Assembly: GCA_049941595.1 (NCBI GenBank) | Contig: JBNFNA010000005.1 | Span: 1-64,000, forward strand | DNA: 64,000 nt | Origin: Pasteurella sp049941595 | Lineage (GTDB): Bacteria; Pseudomonadota; Gammaproteobacteria; Enterobacterales; Pasteurellaceae | Direction: 5' to 3' | In this document: piece by piece, positions 9,172 through 17,704 of the stretch | Numbering within the stretch: the first letter of the stretch is position 1 | Layout of the letters: each line of letters opens with the position of its first letter | Made by a program: the position numbers and the translations under genes | The notes under the pieces: model-generated | What the model was told of the DNA's origin: nothing | Database searches by the model: none | Seen by the model: only the letters and a program-made list of their open reading frames with translations

Positions 9172-10125
9172 ATGTCCCTAAACGAAAGTAATAGTGAGCA
9201 TTTTGCGCACATCGTTGCCAAAAGCCCAAAGATGAAAAGCGTGATAGAACGAGCGCTGAAATTTGCAATCAGTGATGCACCATTATTAATCCAAGGTGAA
9301 ACCGGAACGGGTAAAGATCTGATTGCCAAGGCTTGCCATCTACAAAGTCCACGTGGATCAAACAAGTTTATCGCAGTCAATTGTGCTGGATTGCCACATC
9401 AAGATGCAGAAAGTGAAATGTTTGGTCGTGGTGGTTCGGAAAACGAATCTCTCGGTTTTTTTGAATATGCCAATGGTGGTACTGTACTATTAGACAGCGT
9501 TGCTGAGCTATCTCTAGAATTACAAGCCAAATTATTGCGTTTTCTTAATGATGGTACATTTCGTCGCGTAGGTGAAGAGCAAGAGCATTATGCTGATGTA
9601 CGTGTGATCTGCACCTCGCAAGTACCGTTGCAGCATTATGTAGACGAAGGCAAAATGCGTAGCGATTTATTTCATCGCTTGAATGTATTAACCCTGAACA
9701 TTCCCCCTTTACGTGAGCGTAAAGAAGACTTGCCTGATTTAGTTCAGATTTTTGTTCAGCAAATCAGCAAAGAATTAGGCATTTCTCAACCGCACTTTGA
9801 TACACAGTTCCTTCAATATTTGCAAGATCACTTGTGGAAAGGGAATGTGCGAGAGCTTTATAATGCGCTGTATCGTGCTTGCTCATTGGCCGAAAATAAC
9901 CAGCTTACGATTGCTGGATTAAATTTGAATACGCAAGAAAATATGCCAATGACATTAGAGCAATTTGGTGATGAAACGCTCGAAGAAATTATGCAGAAAT
10001 TTGAATCCGCAGTGTTACGAAAATTTTACGAGCAATACCCAAGCACAAGAAAATTGGCTGCGCGTTTAGGTGTTTCGCATACTGCGATTGCAAATAAATT
10101 GCGTCAATACGGTATCAGTAAATAA
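9172..10125 (+). CDS. tyrR: TyrR-type transcriptional regulator, short form
   Basis: This is 317 residues against about 513 for E. coli TyrR. It starts just before the AAA+ domain, so the N-terminal ACT and PAS sensor domains are absent, as in H. influenzae TyrR. Walker A is GETGTGKD near residue 42. The GAFTGA loop needed to contact sigma-54 is missing (region reads GRGGSENESLGFF), consistent with a sigma-70 regulator. The C-terminus is a Fis-like helix-turn-helix (TRKLAARLGVSHTAIANKL). It regulates aromatic amino-acid genes in enterics; which effectors act without the ACT domain is unclear. GAGG lies upstream of the ATG. Confidence 0.9.
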   Translation: MSLNESNSEHFAHIVAKSPKMKSVIERALKFAISDAPLLIQGETGTGKDLIAKACHLQSPRGSNKFIAVNCAGLPHQDAESEMFGRGGSENESLGFFEYANGGTVLLDSVAELSLELQAKLLRFLNDGTFRRVGEEQEHYADVRVICTSQVPLQHYVDEGKMRSDLFHRLNVLTLNIPPLRERKEDLPDLVQIFVQQISKELGISQPHFDTQFLQYLQDHLWKGNVRELYNALYRACSLAENNQLTIAGLNLNTQENMPMTLEQFGDETLEEIMQKFESAVLRKFYEQYPSTRKLAARLGVSHTAIANKLRQYGISK

Positions 10126-10136
10126 AAAGCGAAAAG

Positions 10137-10165
10137 AAAGGCAACGGTATAAAGTTGCCTTTTTT
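10137..10165 (+). terminator. Rho-independent terminator after tyrR
   Basis: The stem AAAGGCAAC/GTTGCCTTT with an 8-nt loop is followed by a T run. It sits between the convergent tyrR and hflX stops and could serve both. Confidence 0.85.
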
Positions 10166-10166
10166 G

Positions 10167-11516
10167 TTAATTTATTGAGGCCAGTTCTGGAAATTGTTTG
10201 ACCAATTTTAACCATTCCACTTTATCAATTTGAATTTGTAATAAAAACTCGCCTTGTTCGCTGATATCTTCCTGACGAATACAATCTAGTTTGTATAAAT
10301 GATGGCGGAGTTTACCGGCATAAGAGGGGAGTGTGAGCGATAAACTGAGAATCTCATTTTTTAAACGTTGACGAATTGCATCAAGCAAAAGATCAATTCC
10401 TTTGCCAGAATGTGCTGAAATATAGACCGCACTTGGTTTATTTTCTTCGTCATATTCAATATGTGGCTCAACGTCTTCTAATTGATCGATTTTGTTATAA
10501 ACCAACAAAGTCGGAATTTCATTTGCTTTGATTTCGGTTAAGACTTCATCAACAGCGGCAATATTTTCTAATTTACGTGGAGCTGCACAATCAATGACGT
10601 GTAGCAGTAAAGATGCCTCAGTGGTTTCTTGTAATGTTGATTTGAATGCAGAAACTAAGTCGTGAGGTAAATGACGAATAAAGCCAACGGTATCGGCTAA
10701 AATTGTGGTGCCTACATCTTGTAATTGCAAACGACGTAGCGTTGGATCAAGGGTTGCAAAGAGTTGATCCGCGGCATAAACATTTGCTTGCGTGATTGCA
10801 TTGAATAGTGTGGATTTGCCCGCATTGGTATAGCCCACTAATGAAGTCGTTGGAATATCGGCTTTTTGGCGAGTTTGGCGGTTTTGATTACGTTGTTTTT
10901 CAACTTTTGCTAAACGATTTTGTAACTGTGCGATACGTACTTTAATTAAGCGACGATCTGTTTCTAATTGAGTTTCACCCGGACCACGTAAGCCCACAGC
11001 GCCTTTTTGTTGGTCTAAACCTGTTTTTCGGCGGACTAAACGTGTCGATAAATGCTTTAATTGGGCTAGCTCAACTTGCAATTTACCCTCGTGAGAACGA
11101 GCACGTTGAGCAAAAATATCCAAAATCACGCCCGTTCTGTCAACAACACGACATTGGCAAAGGCTTTCTAAGTTCCTTGTTTGCGCAGGGCTTAAACTAT
11201 GATTCACAAGCACCACATTGGCATCGTGCAGTTTAACAGCCTCGGCAATTTCATCTGCTTTACCTTGCCCAACAAAATATTTTGCTTGTGGCGTGGCACG
11301 TGAAGTGGTGATGATAGAGATAATTTCAACTTGAGCGGATTCTGCAAGCAATTTGAATTCTGCCAGATCATCGTCATTCCGATTTTGTGAAAGGAAACAA
11401 TGGACGATAATGGCTTTATCAGCAGATGTTGAATCAGGGGAAGATGAAGTTTCAGATAAAAGTGCGGTGGATTCTTCATCAAAATCCACCGCACTTGGAA
11501 TTGCGTTATTTAACAT
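10167..11516 (-). CDS. hflX: HflX, ribosome-associated GTPase
   Basis: This 449-residue Obg-superfamily GTPase rescues and splits stalled or heat-damaged 70S ribosomes in E. coli. The N-terminal HflX domain contains YFVGQGKADEIAEAV and the glycine-rich GLRGPGETQLETDRR segment. The G domain has G1 GYTNAGKST, G3 DTVGF and G4 NKID. Compared with E. coli HflX, homology begins near residue 33; the preceding Ser/Thr/Asp-rich extension is encoded by DNA holding a perfect DUS inverted pair. It lies 14 bp downstream of hfq, matching the enteric miaA-hfq-hflX order. Confidence 0.93.
   Translation of the reverse strand: MLNNAIPSAVDFDEESTALLSETSSSPDSTSADKAIIVHCFLSQNRNDDDLAEFKLLAESAQVEIISIITTSRATPQAKYFVGQGKADEIAEAVKLHDANVVLVNHSLSPAQTRNLESLCQCRVVDRTGVILDIFAQRARSHEGKLQVELAQLKHLSTRLVRRKTGLDQQKGAVGLRGPGETQLETDRRLIKVRIAQLQNRLAKVEKQRNQNRQTRQKADIPTTSLVGYTNAGKSTLFNAITQANVYAADQLFATLDPTLRRLQLQDVGTTILADTVGFIRHLPHDLVSAFKSTLQETTEASLLLHVIDCAAPRKLENIAAVDEVLTEIKANEIPTLLVYNKIDQLEDVEPHIEYDEENKPSAVYISAHSGKGIDLLLDAIRQRLKNEILSLSLTLPSYAGKLRHHLYKLDCIRQEDISEQGEFLLQIQIDKVEWLKLVKQFPELASIN
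11460..11496. repeat. Perfect 14-bp inverted repeat (DUS pair) inside the 5' end of hflX
   Basis: Arms 11460-11473 and 11483-11496 are exact inverse complements with a 9-nt loop, and each holds a DUS. On the minus strand the hairpin is followed by CTTTTATC, so it resembles an intragenic terminator or attenuator located about 20-57 nt into hflX and just after hfq. Confidence 0.85.
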
Positions 11517-11530
11517 TCATTCAACTGCAA

Positions 11531-11812
11531 TTATTCAGCTTGTTCTTTCACGTCAGCTTGTTGCTCTTGCTGGCTGTGGTGTTGGTTTGAATTGTTATTA
11601 TGGTGAGACACAGAACGCGCTGGAACAACTGTTGAAATAGCGTGTTTATATACCATTTGGTTTACTGTGTTTTTCAGTAAAATTACGAACTGATCGAACG
11701 ACTCAATTTGACCTTGTAATTTAATACCGTTCACTAAATAAATTGATACAGGAATGCGTTCACGACGTAATGCGTTTAAATAAGGATCTTGTAAAGATTG
11801 TCCTTTTGCCAT
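11531..11812 (-). CDS. hfq: Hfq, RNA chaperone
   Basis: This 93-residue Sm-like hexameric protein pairs small RNAs with mRNAs. The Sm1 motif (ERIPVSIYLVNGIKLQGQI) and Sm2 motif (YKHAISTVVP) are intact, and the N-terminus MAKGQSLQDPYLN is the family's canonical start. The C-terminal tail is rich in His, Asn and Gln. The ATG at 11812 has AAGGA upstream; a longer frame beginning at 11848 adds 12 non-conserved residues and was not used. It sits between miaA and hflX, as in enterics, with a 124-bp gap on the miaA side. Confidence 0.96.
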   Translation of the reverse strand: MAKGQSLQDPYLNALRRERIPVSIYLVNGIKLQGQIESFDQFVILLKNTVNQMVYKHAISTVVPARSVSHHNNNSNQHHSQQEQQADVKEQAE

Positions 11813-11936
11813 TTTTTTGTTCCTTCTTCTAAATAAAAACGAATACAAATAAATTCAATACAGAAACTCTGTATTTCCTCCAATCGACAATATAACAATA
11901 AATTAATTTAATGTCATTAGCCAAGTCAAATTATTT

Positions 11937-12884
11937 TTAAGGTTGTGAATTTTCTCGTTCTTTTACCGCAACAAGGACTTTTTGTTTTGCATTTTCAGGG
12001 GCTAAGCTGTCTAACCATTCAATTGGATATTTCCAACCTCGTAACCACGTAATTTGGCGCTTGGCAAGCTGTCTTGTTGCGCAAATTCCTCGAAAAATCA
12101 TTTCTTCGTGATCATAATCTCCACGTAAATATTCCCACATTTGACGATAGCCTACACAGCGAATGGAGGGTAAATCTGGGTGAAGATCAGGGCGTTGATA
12201 TAACTTTTCAACTTCTTGTTGAAAGCCTAATTCGATCATTTTATGGAAGCGCAAAGCAATGCGATCGTGTAAGACGGAGCGATCTTTTGGAGCGATTGCG
12301 AACTGAAGAATGTCATAAGGTAAGCTTTCGCCTTTTTGTTCGGTCAGCTCGGTTAATGACTTGCCAGTTAAATAAAATACCTCTAATGCGCGGTTAATTC
12401 GTTGCGAATCATTTGGATTGATTCGCTGTGCTGAAACGGGGTCAATTGTGGCTAATTCTTGATGTAATGCTGCCCAGCCTAGTTTTACCGCTTTTTCTTC
12501 AATTTCTGACCGCACTTTTTCATCGGCAGAGGGTAAGGGAGAAAGCCCTTCAAGTAAGGCTTTGTAATAAAGCATTGTGCCACCCACAAGCAGAGGAATT
12601 TTGCCTTGTGCGGTGATGTCTTGCATTTCACGCAGTGCGTCGGTGCGGAAGTTAGCCGCAGAGTAGCTTTCAGCTGGATCACAAATATCAATTAAACGAT
12701 GGGGTGCTAACGCCAGTTCTTCAGCACTTGGCTTTGCTGTGCCAATATCCATTCCTTTGTAAATCAAAGCGGAATCGACGCTAATCACTTCCACGGGAAG
12801 TTCTTGGCGTAATTGAATTGCTAAATCTGTTTTTCCAGAGGCAGTAGGCCCCATTAAAAAAATAGCCAATGGTTTTTTTGACAT
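11937..12884 (-). CDS. miaA: MiaA, tRNA dimethylallyltransferase
   Basis: This 315-residue enzyme transfers a dimethylallyl group to N6 of A37 in tRNAs that read UNN codons. The P-loop GPTASGKTD is at residues 12-20, followed by the DSALIYKGMDIGTAKP substrate-binding segment. GGTMLYYKALLEGLSPLP and the ICATRQLAKRQITWLRG zinc-finger-like region are the usual MiaA landmarks. It is tightly coupled to mutL (9-bp gap), the conserved gammaproteobacterial amiB-mutL-miaA-hfq superoperon. Confidence 0.96.
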   Translation of the reverse strand: MSKKPLAIFLMGPTASGKTDLAIQLRQELPVEVISVDSALIYKGMDIGTAKPSAEELALAPHRLIDICDPAESYSAANFRTDALREMQDITAQGKIPLLVGGTMLYYKALLEGLSPLPSADEKVRSEIEEKAVKLGWAALHQELATIDPVSAQRINPNDSQRINRALEVFYLTGKSLTELTEQKGESLPYDILQFAIAPKDRSVLHDRIALRFHKMIELGFQQEVEKLYQRPDLHPDLPSIRCVGYRQMWEYLRGDYDHEEMIFRGICATRQLAKRQITWLRGWKYPIEWLDSLAPENAKQKVLVAVKERENSQP

Positions 12885-12893
12885 AAAATTCTC

Positions 12894-14822
12894 TTATATT
12901 TGAGCTAAATAATGCTGCCAATCAATAGGCATTAATAGCGATTGCAAGCGTTCTGCTTGTTTTGAGCTTAATCGTTGTTCAGTTGAAGTGAGCAACGTTA
13001 CTGCATCGGCAAAAATATTGATTTCAGGTAGATGAAGTGACTGACAAAGTGCGGTTAAAAAATGAGAAAATTCTTCACTTGGCGCTGTAAGTAGCGAAAG
13101 CACACATTGTTGTAAGTTTTGATGACGTAAACAGCTAGGCACTTTGTTGAGTGTAAGGCGTTTTTGTTGTGCATTTTCAACAAACTCAAATCCCGTTTGG
13201 GTGAAGAAATCCTGTTGTTGTTTCCAACTCGCAAACTGTTCGTCATTTAAGCGAAAAATAACGGGAATTAATAACGGTTGCTGTAATACAGGTTGCTGTT
13301 GTAATGTGAGTTCAATATTTAAGTGTTGTAATTTTTGAACTGATAACAAATAGAATTGTTGCTGTTGTTGCAATAATAACGCTTTGTTTTCAACCAATGC
13401 TAATGCACGTAAAAAGCTATTTTGATTAAATAAAATTGGTGATATTTGTGCCGTTGTGTTGCTTGCTGTTACATTGGAAACTGCGGTTTGGTTGGTCAAA
13501 ACTAAACTCGATTTTTCGCTCTCTGTTTTGGCATACGATGGGACTGAGTAAGTATAAGCTAGCTTTTCAGTTTTTTCTGTACGCAATAATTCACTATAAA
13601 CTTGGCGCTCTTGTTTTGTCGGCTGATCAGCGTGCCATTGATTCGCAAAGTGCGGTCGATTTTCTGTCAATTTTGATGATGTATTATTTTTGTAACTGTC
13701 ACTGCTTGAGGGTGCGAACACATTTTGCCCCGCAGATGCACGATTAGGTTTAACCGAACTCGCGACTTGCCAACTTGGTATTGGTTCTTGAATATGGTTT
13801 GTGTCGTGGAAATCGAGATTAGCCTGTTCAGAAGCTAACGCATTGCTAATGCCCTGACAAATAAAATCGTGGATCAAACGTTGCTGGTGGAAACGTACTT
13901 CGTGTTTGGTTGGGTGGACGTTCACATCCACATCGTTTGGATCCAAATCCAAAAACAATACGAAGGCTGGGTATTGATCGCTATGTAGATGCTCTGCGTA
14001 GGCTTGGCGAATAGCGTGGTTAATCACTTTATCACGCACCATTCGACCGTTAATATAGCAATAACTTAAATCATTTTGTGAGCGAGAAAACTGTGGCAAT
14101 GCCACCCAACCAGATAAATGTAAATCGTCGTGCTTCCAGTCAATTTGTAGCGCATTTTGCACAAAATCTTCACCACAAATGGCGGCGACACGTTTTAATT
14201 TTTGAGCATCATTGACCGCACTTTTATATTGGCGAATGATTTTGCCGTTATGCGTCAAGGTAAATTGAATATGGCTTTTGGCAAGTGCAATGCGACGAAT
14301 CACTTCATCAATATGCGCAAATTCAGTCTTATCGGTGCGTAAAAATTTACGGCGGGCGGGGGTATTAAAAAAGAGATTAGCCACTTCAACTGTGGTACCA
14401 ACAGGGTGTGAAGCTGGCACAATAGTAGTGTCCATATCACGCCCTTGGGCATAAACTTGCCACGCCTCATTTTGCTCGGCGGTGCGAGAGGTGAGTGTTA
14501 AACGGGAAACCGAACTAATACTTGCCAACGCTTCACCGCGAAAACCTAAACTCAAAATACAATCTAAATCATCTAAGCAGGTGATTTTGCTGGTGGCGTG
14601 GCGAGCTAATGCTAAACTCAATTCTGATTTTGGAATACCAATCCCATTATCACGAATACGAATTAAACCACTTCCCCCTTGCTCAATATCAATTTGAATG
14701 CGCGTTGCACCTGCATCAAGGCTGTTTTCAACCAGTTCTTTAACCACGGATGCTGGGCGTTCAACTACCTCGCCTGCGGCAATTTGGTTTGCAAGTTGTG
14801 GTGGCAAGACTTGAATTGGCAT
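12894..14822 (-). CDS. mutL: MutL, DNA mismatch repair protein
   Basis: This 642-residue protein has an N-terminal GHKL ATPase (NSLDAGATRI, DNGIGIPK, GFRGEALASI) and a C-terminal dimerisation domain. They are joined by a low-complexity linker (about residues 345-470). It couples MutS mismatch recognition to MutH and UvrD. I see no DQHAxxExxE metal motif of endonuclease-type MutL, as expected for a MutH-containing lineage. Several DUS lie in the gene, for example read as LTAL near the C-terminus. It lies 6 bp after amiB. Confidence 0.95.
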   Translation of the reverse strand: MPIQVLPPQLANQIAAGEVVERPASVVKELVENSLDAGATRIQIDIEQGGSGLIRIRDNGIGIPKSELSLALARHATSKITCLDDLDCILSLGFRGEALASISSVSRLTLTSRTAEQNEAWQVYAQGRDMDTTIVPASHPVGTTVEVANLFFNTPARRKFLRTDKTEFAHIDEVIRRIALAKSHIQFTLTHNGKIIRQYKSAVNDAQKLKRVAAICGEDFVQNALQIDWKHDDLHLSGWVALPQFSRSQNDLSYCYINGRMVRDKVINHAIRQAYAEHLHSDQYPAFVLFLDLDPNDVDVNVHPTKHEVRFHQQRLIHDFICQGISNALASEQANLDFHDTNHIQEPIPSWQVASSVKPNRASAGQNVFAPSSSDSYKNNTSSKLTENRPHFANQWHADQPTKQERQVYSELLRTEKTEKLAYTYSVPSYAKTESEKSSLVLTNQTAVSNVTASNTTAQISPILFNQNSFLRALALVENKALLLQQQQQFYLLSVQKLQHLNIELTLQQQPVLQQPLLIPVIFRLNDEQFASWKQQQDFFTQTGFEFVENAQQKRLTLNKVPSCLRHQNLQQCVLSLLTAPSEEFSHFLTALCQSLHLPEINIFADAVTLLTSTEQRLSSKQAERLQSLLMPIDWQHYLAQI

Positions 14823-14828
14823 AGATTG

Positions 14829-16100
14829 TTATTCTCTCAATTTAATATTTTGTCCTGTGAGGACTTTCCCATTTTTTAATTTTGGATTTAACGCTAATAA
14901 TTTTGCTGGCGGAATTTGATAATCTCTTGCGATCGAATAGAGTGTTTGTCCCGCTTTTACACGATGATATTTTGGAATATCGGTTTTCTTCTCGCTCGCT
15001 TTATCGTTCTTTTTATTATTGCTTTTACTTTCTTTTGTTTTATCCGTTTGTGTTTTGGTTGATTGTTCTGTTTTTGATGTATTTTTTTCAGCTTTATCCG
15101 TAGTCTTTTCGGTTTTAGCTTCACCTGGGATTTTTAAGGTTTCACCAATCCAAAGCTCGCGACGTTTTAATTTGTTCAAATGCAGAATATCACTTGCTTT
15201 CACACCATATTTTTTCGCAACACCATTGAGTGTTTCGCCTGATTTCACTTTATGGCGAATGCCACTGTCTTGAGCAGTTGGTTTATCTTGATGTGTAACT
15301 TCCTTCTCTTTTGATGTATTTTTAACAGGTTGTGGCGCATTTTTACGGCGATATTCCACTAAACTCTCATAAATCATATACGCCACTTTTTTGCGATAAG
15401 CGATTGTACTGAGTTTTTTCTCTTCTTCTGGATTGGAAAGAAAGCCAGTTTCTACCAAAATGGAAGGAATATCAGGCGAACGTAATACGCCTAAGCTAGC
15501 GTGTTGTGGTGTGCTACGGTTAAGTGTTGTGATTTTTGCGAAATGTTTTAACACGATAGAACCTAACTCATAGCCAACACGCTGGCTGTGCCCGAATTGA
15601 AGATCTAATACGGTTTGGTCTAAGTATTTGTCATTGTGTGTGGACAATACTGTGCCCGCACCGCCTAGTAATTCGGATCGCTTTTCGTGATCTTCTAGCC
15701 ATTGCCCCATTTCACTGTTGGCACGACGATTTGATAACACCCAAACGGATGCACCACGTAAAGTGGCGGATAAGTTTGAGTCTGCGTGAATTGACACTAA
15801 AAAGTTGGCTTTTTGTTTACGTGCAATTTCTGAACGCTTTGGCACAGAAATAAAGTAATCGCCTTTACGCGTTAACACGCCCTTGAAGTTAGGATCTTTG
15901 TCTAATAGCAGTTTTAATTCTCTTGCAATGGAAAGGGTGACATTTTTTTCATACATTTTGAGATTGCGACTGACGGCGCCAGGGTCTGTACCACCGTGAC
16001 CAGGGTCAATAGCGATCGTCCAAACCGTATTGGCAGAAGCAAAATTGACGAAGCAAAGTAAAAATGCAAAACAAAGAGAAATAAAATTAGGCTTTTTCAT
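14829..16100 (-). CDS. amiB: AmiB-type N-acetylmuramoyl-L-alanine amidase
   Basis: This 423-residue periplasmic amidase cleaves peptidoglycan during daughter-cell separation. A signal peptide covers about residues 1-23. The Amidase_3 domain follows, with zinc ligands in DPGHGG and SIHAD and the catalytic Glu in LVETGFLSN. A Lys/Thr-rich linker separates two LysM domains (RHKVKSGETLNGVAKKYG near 283 and YHRVKAGQTLYSIARDYQ near 377), which bind glycan. Its ATG overlaps the tsaE stop by 4 bp (ATGA). Confidence 0.94.
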   Translation of the reverse strand: MKKPNFISLCFAFLLCFVNFASANTVWTIAIDPGHGGTDPGAVSRNLKMYEKNVTLSIARELKLLLDKDPNFKGVLTRKGDYFISVPKRSEIARKQKANFLVSIHADSNLSATLRGASVWVLSNRRANSEMGQWLEDHEKRSELLGGAGTVLSTHNDKYLDQTVLDLQFGHSQRVGYELGSIVLKHFAKITTLNRSTPQHASLGVLRSPDIPSILVETGFLSNPEEEKKLSTIAYRKKVAYMIYESLVEYRRKNAPQPVKNTSKEKEVTHQDKPTAQDSGIRHKVKSGETLNGVAKKYGVKASDILHLNKLKRRELWIGETLKIPGEAKTEKTTDKAEKNTSKTEQSTKTQTDKTKESKSNNKKNDKASEKKTDIPKYHRVKAGQTLYSIARDYQIPPAKLLALNPKLKNGKVLTGQNIKLRE

Positions 16101-16612
16101 CGTATTACAAAGTATCTTGAAGTCTGTGTTGCTGTAATGTTATTGATAATCTGTTCGCCTTGTGCGCTTTGTGCGATAAGTGAGATATTGCGTGCGTTGT
16201 CCGCATAGGCAATATTGATAATAATATCAGGTTCCGCAAGCAAGCCCTCGCCTTTTTCAGACCACTCGATCAAACATAGACAATTCTGATTGAAATAGTC
16301 ACGAATGCCCATAAATTCAAGTTCTTCAGGATCGCTTAAACGGTATAAATCAAAGTGATAAATTGTTTTTTGTGGTAAGTGATATTCTTCAACGAGAGTA
16401 TAAGTTGGGCTTTTCACATTCCCTTGATGACCTAACGCCTGAATAATGCCACGACTTAATGTCGTTTTCCCAGCCCCCAAATCCCCATTGAGATAAAAAG
16501 TGATTGCATCAGAAGAAGGGAGTTTACAGATAGCGTTTACTAAATCTGCACCAAAAGCACACATTGCAGTTTCATCGGGAATATATTGTGTATAGTGAGA
16601 TAAGTCAGTCAT
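16097..16612 (-). CDS. tsaE: TsaE, tRNA t6A-modification ATPase
   Basis: This 171-residue P-loop protein (GDLGAGKTT near residues 43-51, SPTYTLVEEY, FDLYRLSDPEELEFMG) is the ATPase partner of TsaBCD in making threonylcarbamoyl-A37 of ANN-decoding tRNAs. It is the first gene of the tsaE-amiB-mutL-miaA chain. The last 20 or so residues go beyond the core and are not conserved to my knowledge. A DUS lies in its leader near 16668. Confidence 0.94.
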   Translation of the reverse strand: MTDLSHYTQYIPDETAMCAFGADLVNAICKLPSSDAITFYLNGDLGAGKTTLSRGIIQALGHQGNVKSPTYTLVEEYHLPQKTIYHFDLYRLSDPEELEFMGIRDYFNQNCLCLIEWSEKGEGLLAEPDIIINIAYADNARNISLIAQSAQGEQIINNITATQTSRYFVIR

Positions 16613-16765
16613 TCGTTTACCAATTTTATGCTTAAAGAGAACAGTTAAAATAGTCGAAAATTGTACCGCACTTTTATGGGATTATATAGTAGATAGCACA
16701 AGTTTATTCATTGAATAATACAATAAATTGATAATTTTTAATTAAGATGAATATAAAAGAAAATT

Positions 16766-16841
16766 TGGAGCGGGAAACGAGGCTCGAACTCGCGACCCCA
16801 ACCTTGGCAAGGTTGTGCTCTACCAACTGAGCTATTCCCGC
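16766..16841 (-). tRNA. glyV: tRNA-Gly (anticodon GCC), copy 2
   Basis: A 76-nt cloverleaf is read on the minus strand: acceptor GCGGGAA pairs with TTCCCGC, D-arm AGCTCAGTTGGTAGAGC, anticodon loop TTGCCAA (GCC), T-arm with GTTCGAG, and encoded CCA. It is identical to the neighbouring copy, 30 bp away. The allele suffix of the symbol is nominal. Confidence 0.96.
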
Positions 16842-16871
16842 ATTGAAGGTGCTATTGAGATTATGTGTGAT

Positions 16872-16947
16872 TGGAGCGGGAAACGAGGCTCGAACTCGCG
16901 ACCCCAACCTTGGCAAGGTTGTGCTCTACCAACTGAGCTATTCCCGC
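16872..16947 (-). tRNA. glyW: tRNA-Gly (anticodon GCC), copy 1
   Basis: This is identical in all 76 nt to the next copy, with the same GCC anticodon and encoded CCA. The two genes are in tandem and probably processed from one transcript. The allele suffix of the symbol is nominal. Confidence 0.96.
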
Positions 16948-17067
16948 ATTCACATAATCGGCGCTGACTAACAGCGACAGGGCGGTATTATACGAAAAAA
17001 TTTATTGTGTGCAAGCCCAAAATGCGAAAAAAATTGAGCTTGCTGAGATATTCGACAATTTGAATAT

Positions 17068-17622
17068 TTATTGATCTTTCAAGTTGATAAAATGTTCACG
17101 ATAGTAGGCAAGCTCTGCGATAGACTCACGAATATCGTCTAATGCAAGGTGCGTATTTTTCTTTTGAAAGCCTTTTAACACTTCTGGTTTCCAGCGGCTG
17201 GCTAGCTCTTTTAAGGTGCTCACATCTAAATGACGATAGTGGAAATAGTCGGCTAACTCTGGCATATATTTGAATAAAAAGCGTTTATCTTGCGACACGC
17301 TATTACCACAGATTGGTGATGCGCCTTTAGGCACCCATTTTTTTAAAAAGTCGATAGTTTGTAATTCTGCGGCACGTTCTGTTAATTTGCTACTTTTTAC
17401 TCGTTCAACCAAGCCGTTTTCAGTATGCGTTTTGATACACCACTCACTCATCTTACTTAATAGTTCATCAGATTGATGCACGGCAAGCACAGGGCCTTCC
17501 GCTAAAATATTTAAGTTTTTGTCCGTCACGATTGTGGCAATTTCAATAATGCGTTCTTTTTCAGGATCTAATCCTGTCATTTCAAGGTCGATCCAAATGA
17601 GATTTTGTTTATCTAATTGCAT
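17068..17622 (-). CDS. orn: Oligoribonuclease
   Basis: This 184-residue DEDDh 3'-5' exoribonuclease degrades 2-5 nt RNA, including pGpG, to mononucleotides. Exo I is IDLEMTGLD (Asp and Glu at residues 12 and 14). The Exo II region is ICGNSVSQDKRF, and Exo III is HLALDDIRESI with the catalytic His and Asp. The length matches the family. It is divergent from rsgA, as in E. coli and other Haemophilus, across 82 bp. Confidence 0.96.
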   Translation of the reverse strand: MQLDKQNLIWIDLEMTGLDPEKERIIEIATIVTDKNLNILAEGPVLAVHQSDELLSKMSEWCIKTHTENGLVERVKSSKLTERAAELQTIDFLKKWVPKGASPICGNSVSQDKRFLFKYMPELADYFHYRHLDVSTLKELASRWKPEVLKGFQKKNTHLALDDIRESIAELAYYREHFINLKDQ

Positions 17623-17704
17623 AATGGTATCCTATATAAATCATTTTTCGACATTTTAGCGGAAAATCTTGTAAAAAACGACCGCACTTTTGAAGGATAA
17701 ACCA

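Noticed and set aside
16704..16916. Open frame covering both tRNA-Gly genes on the minus strand
   Set aside because: The sequence is fully explained by the tRNAs.
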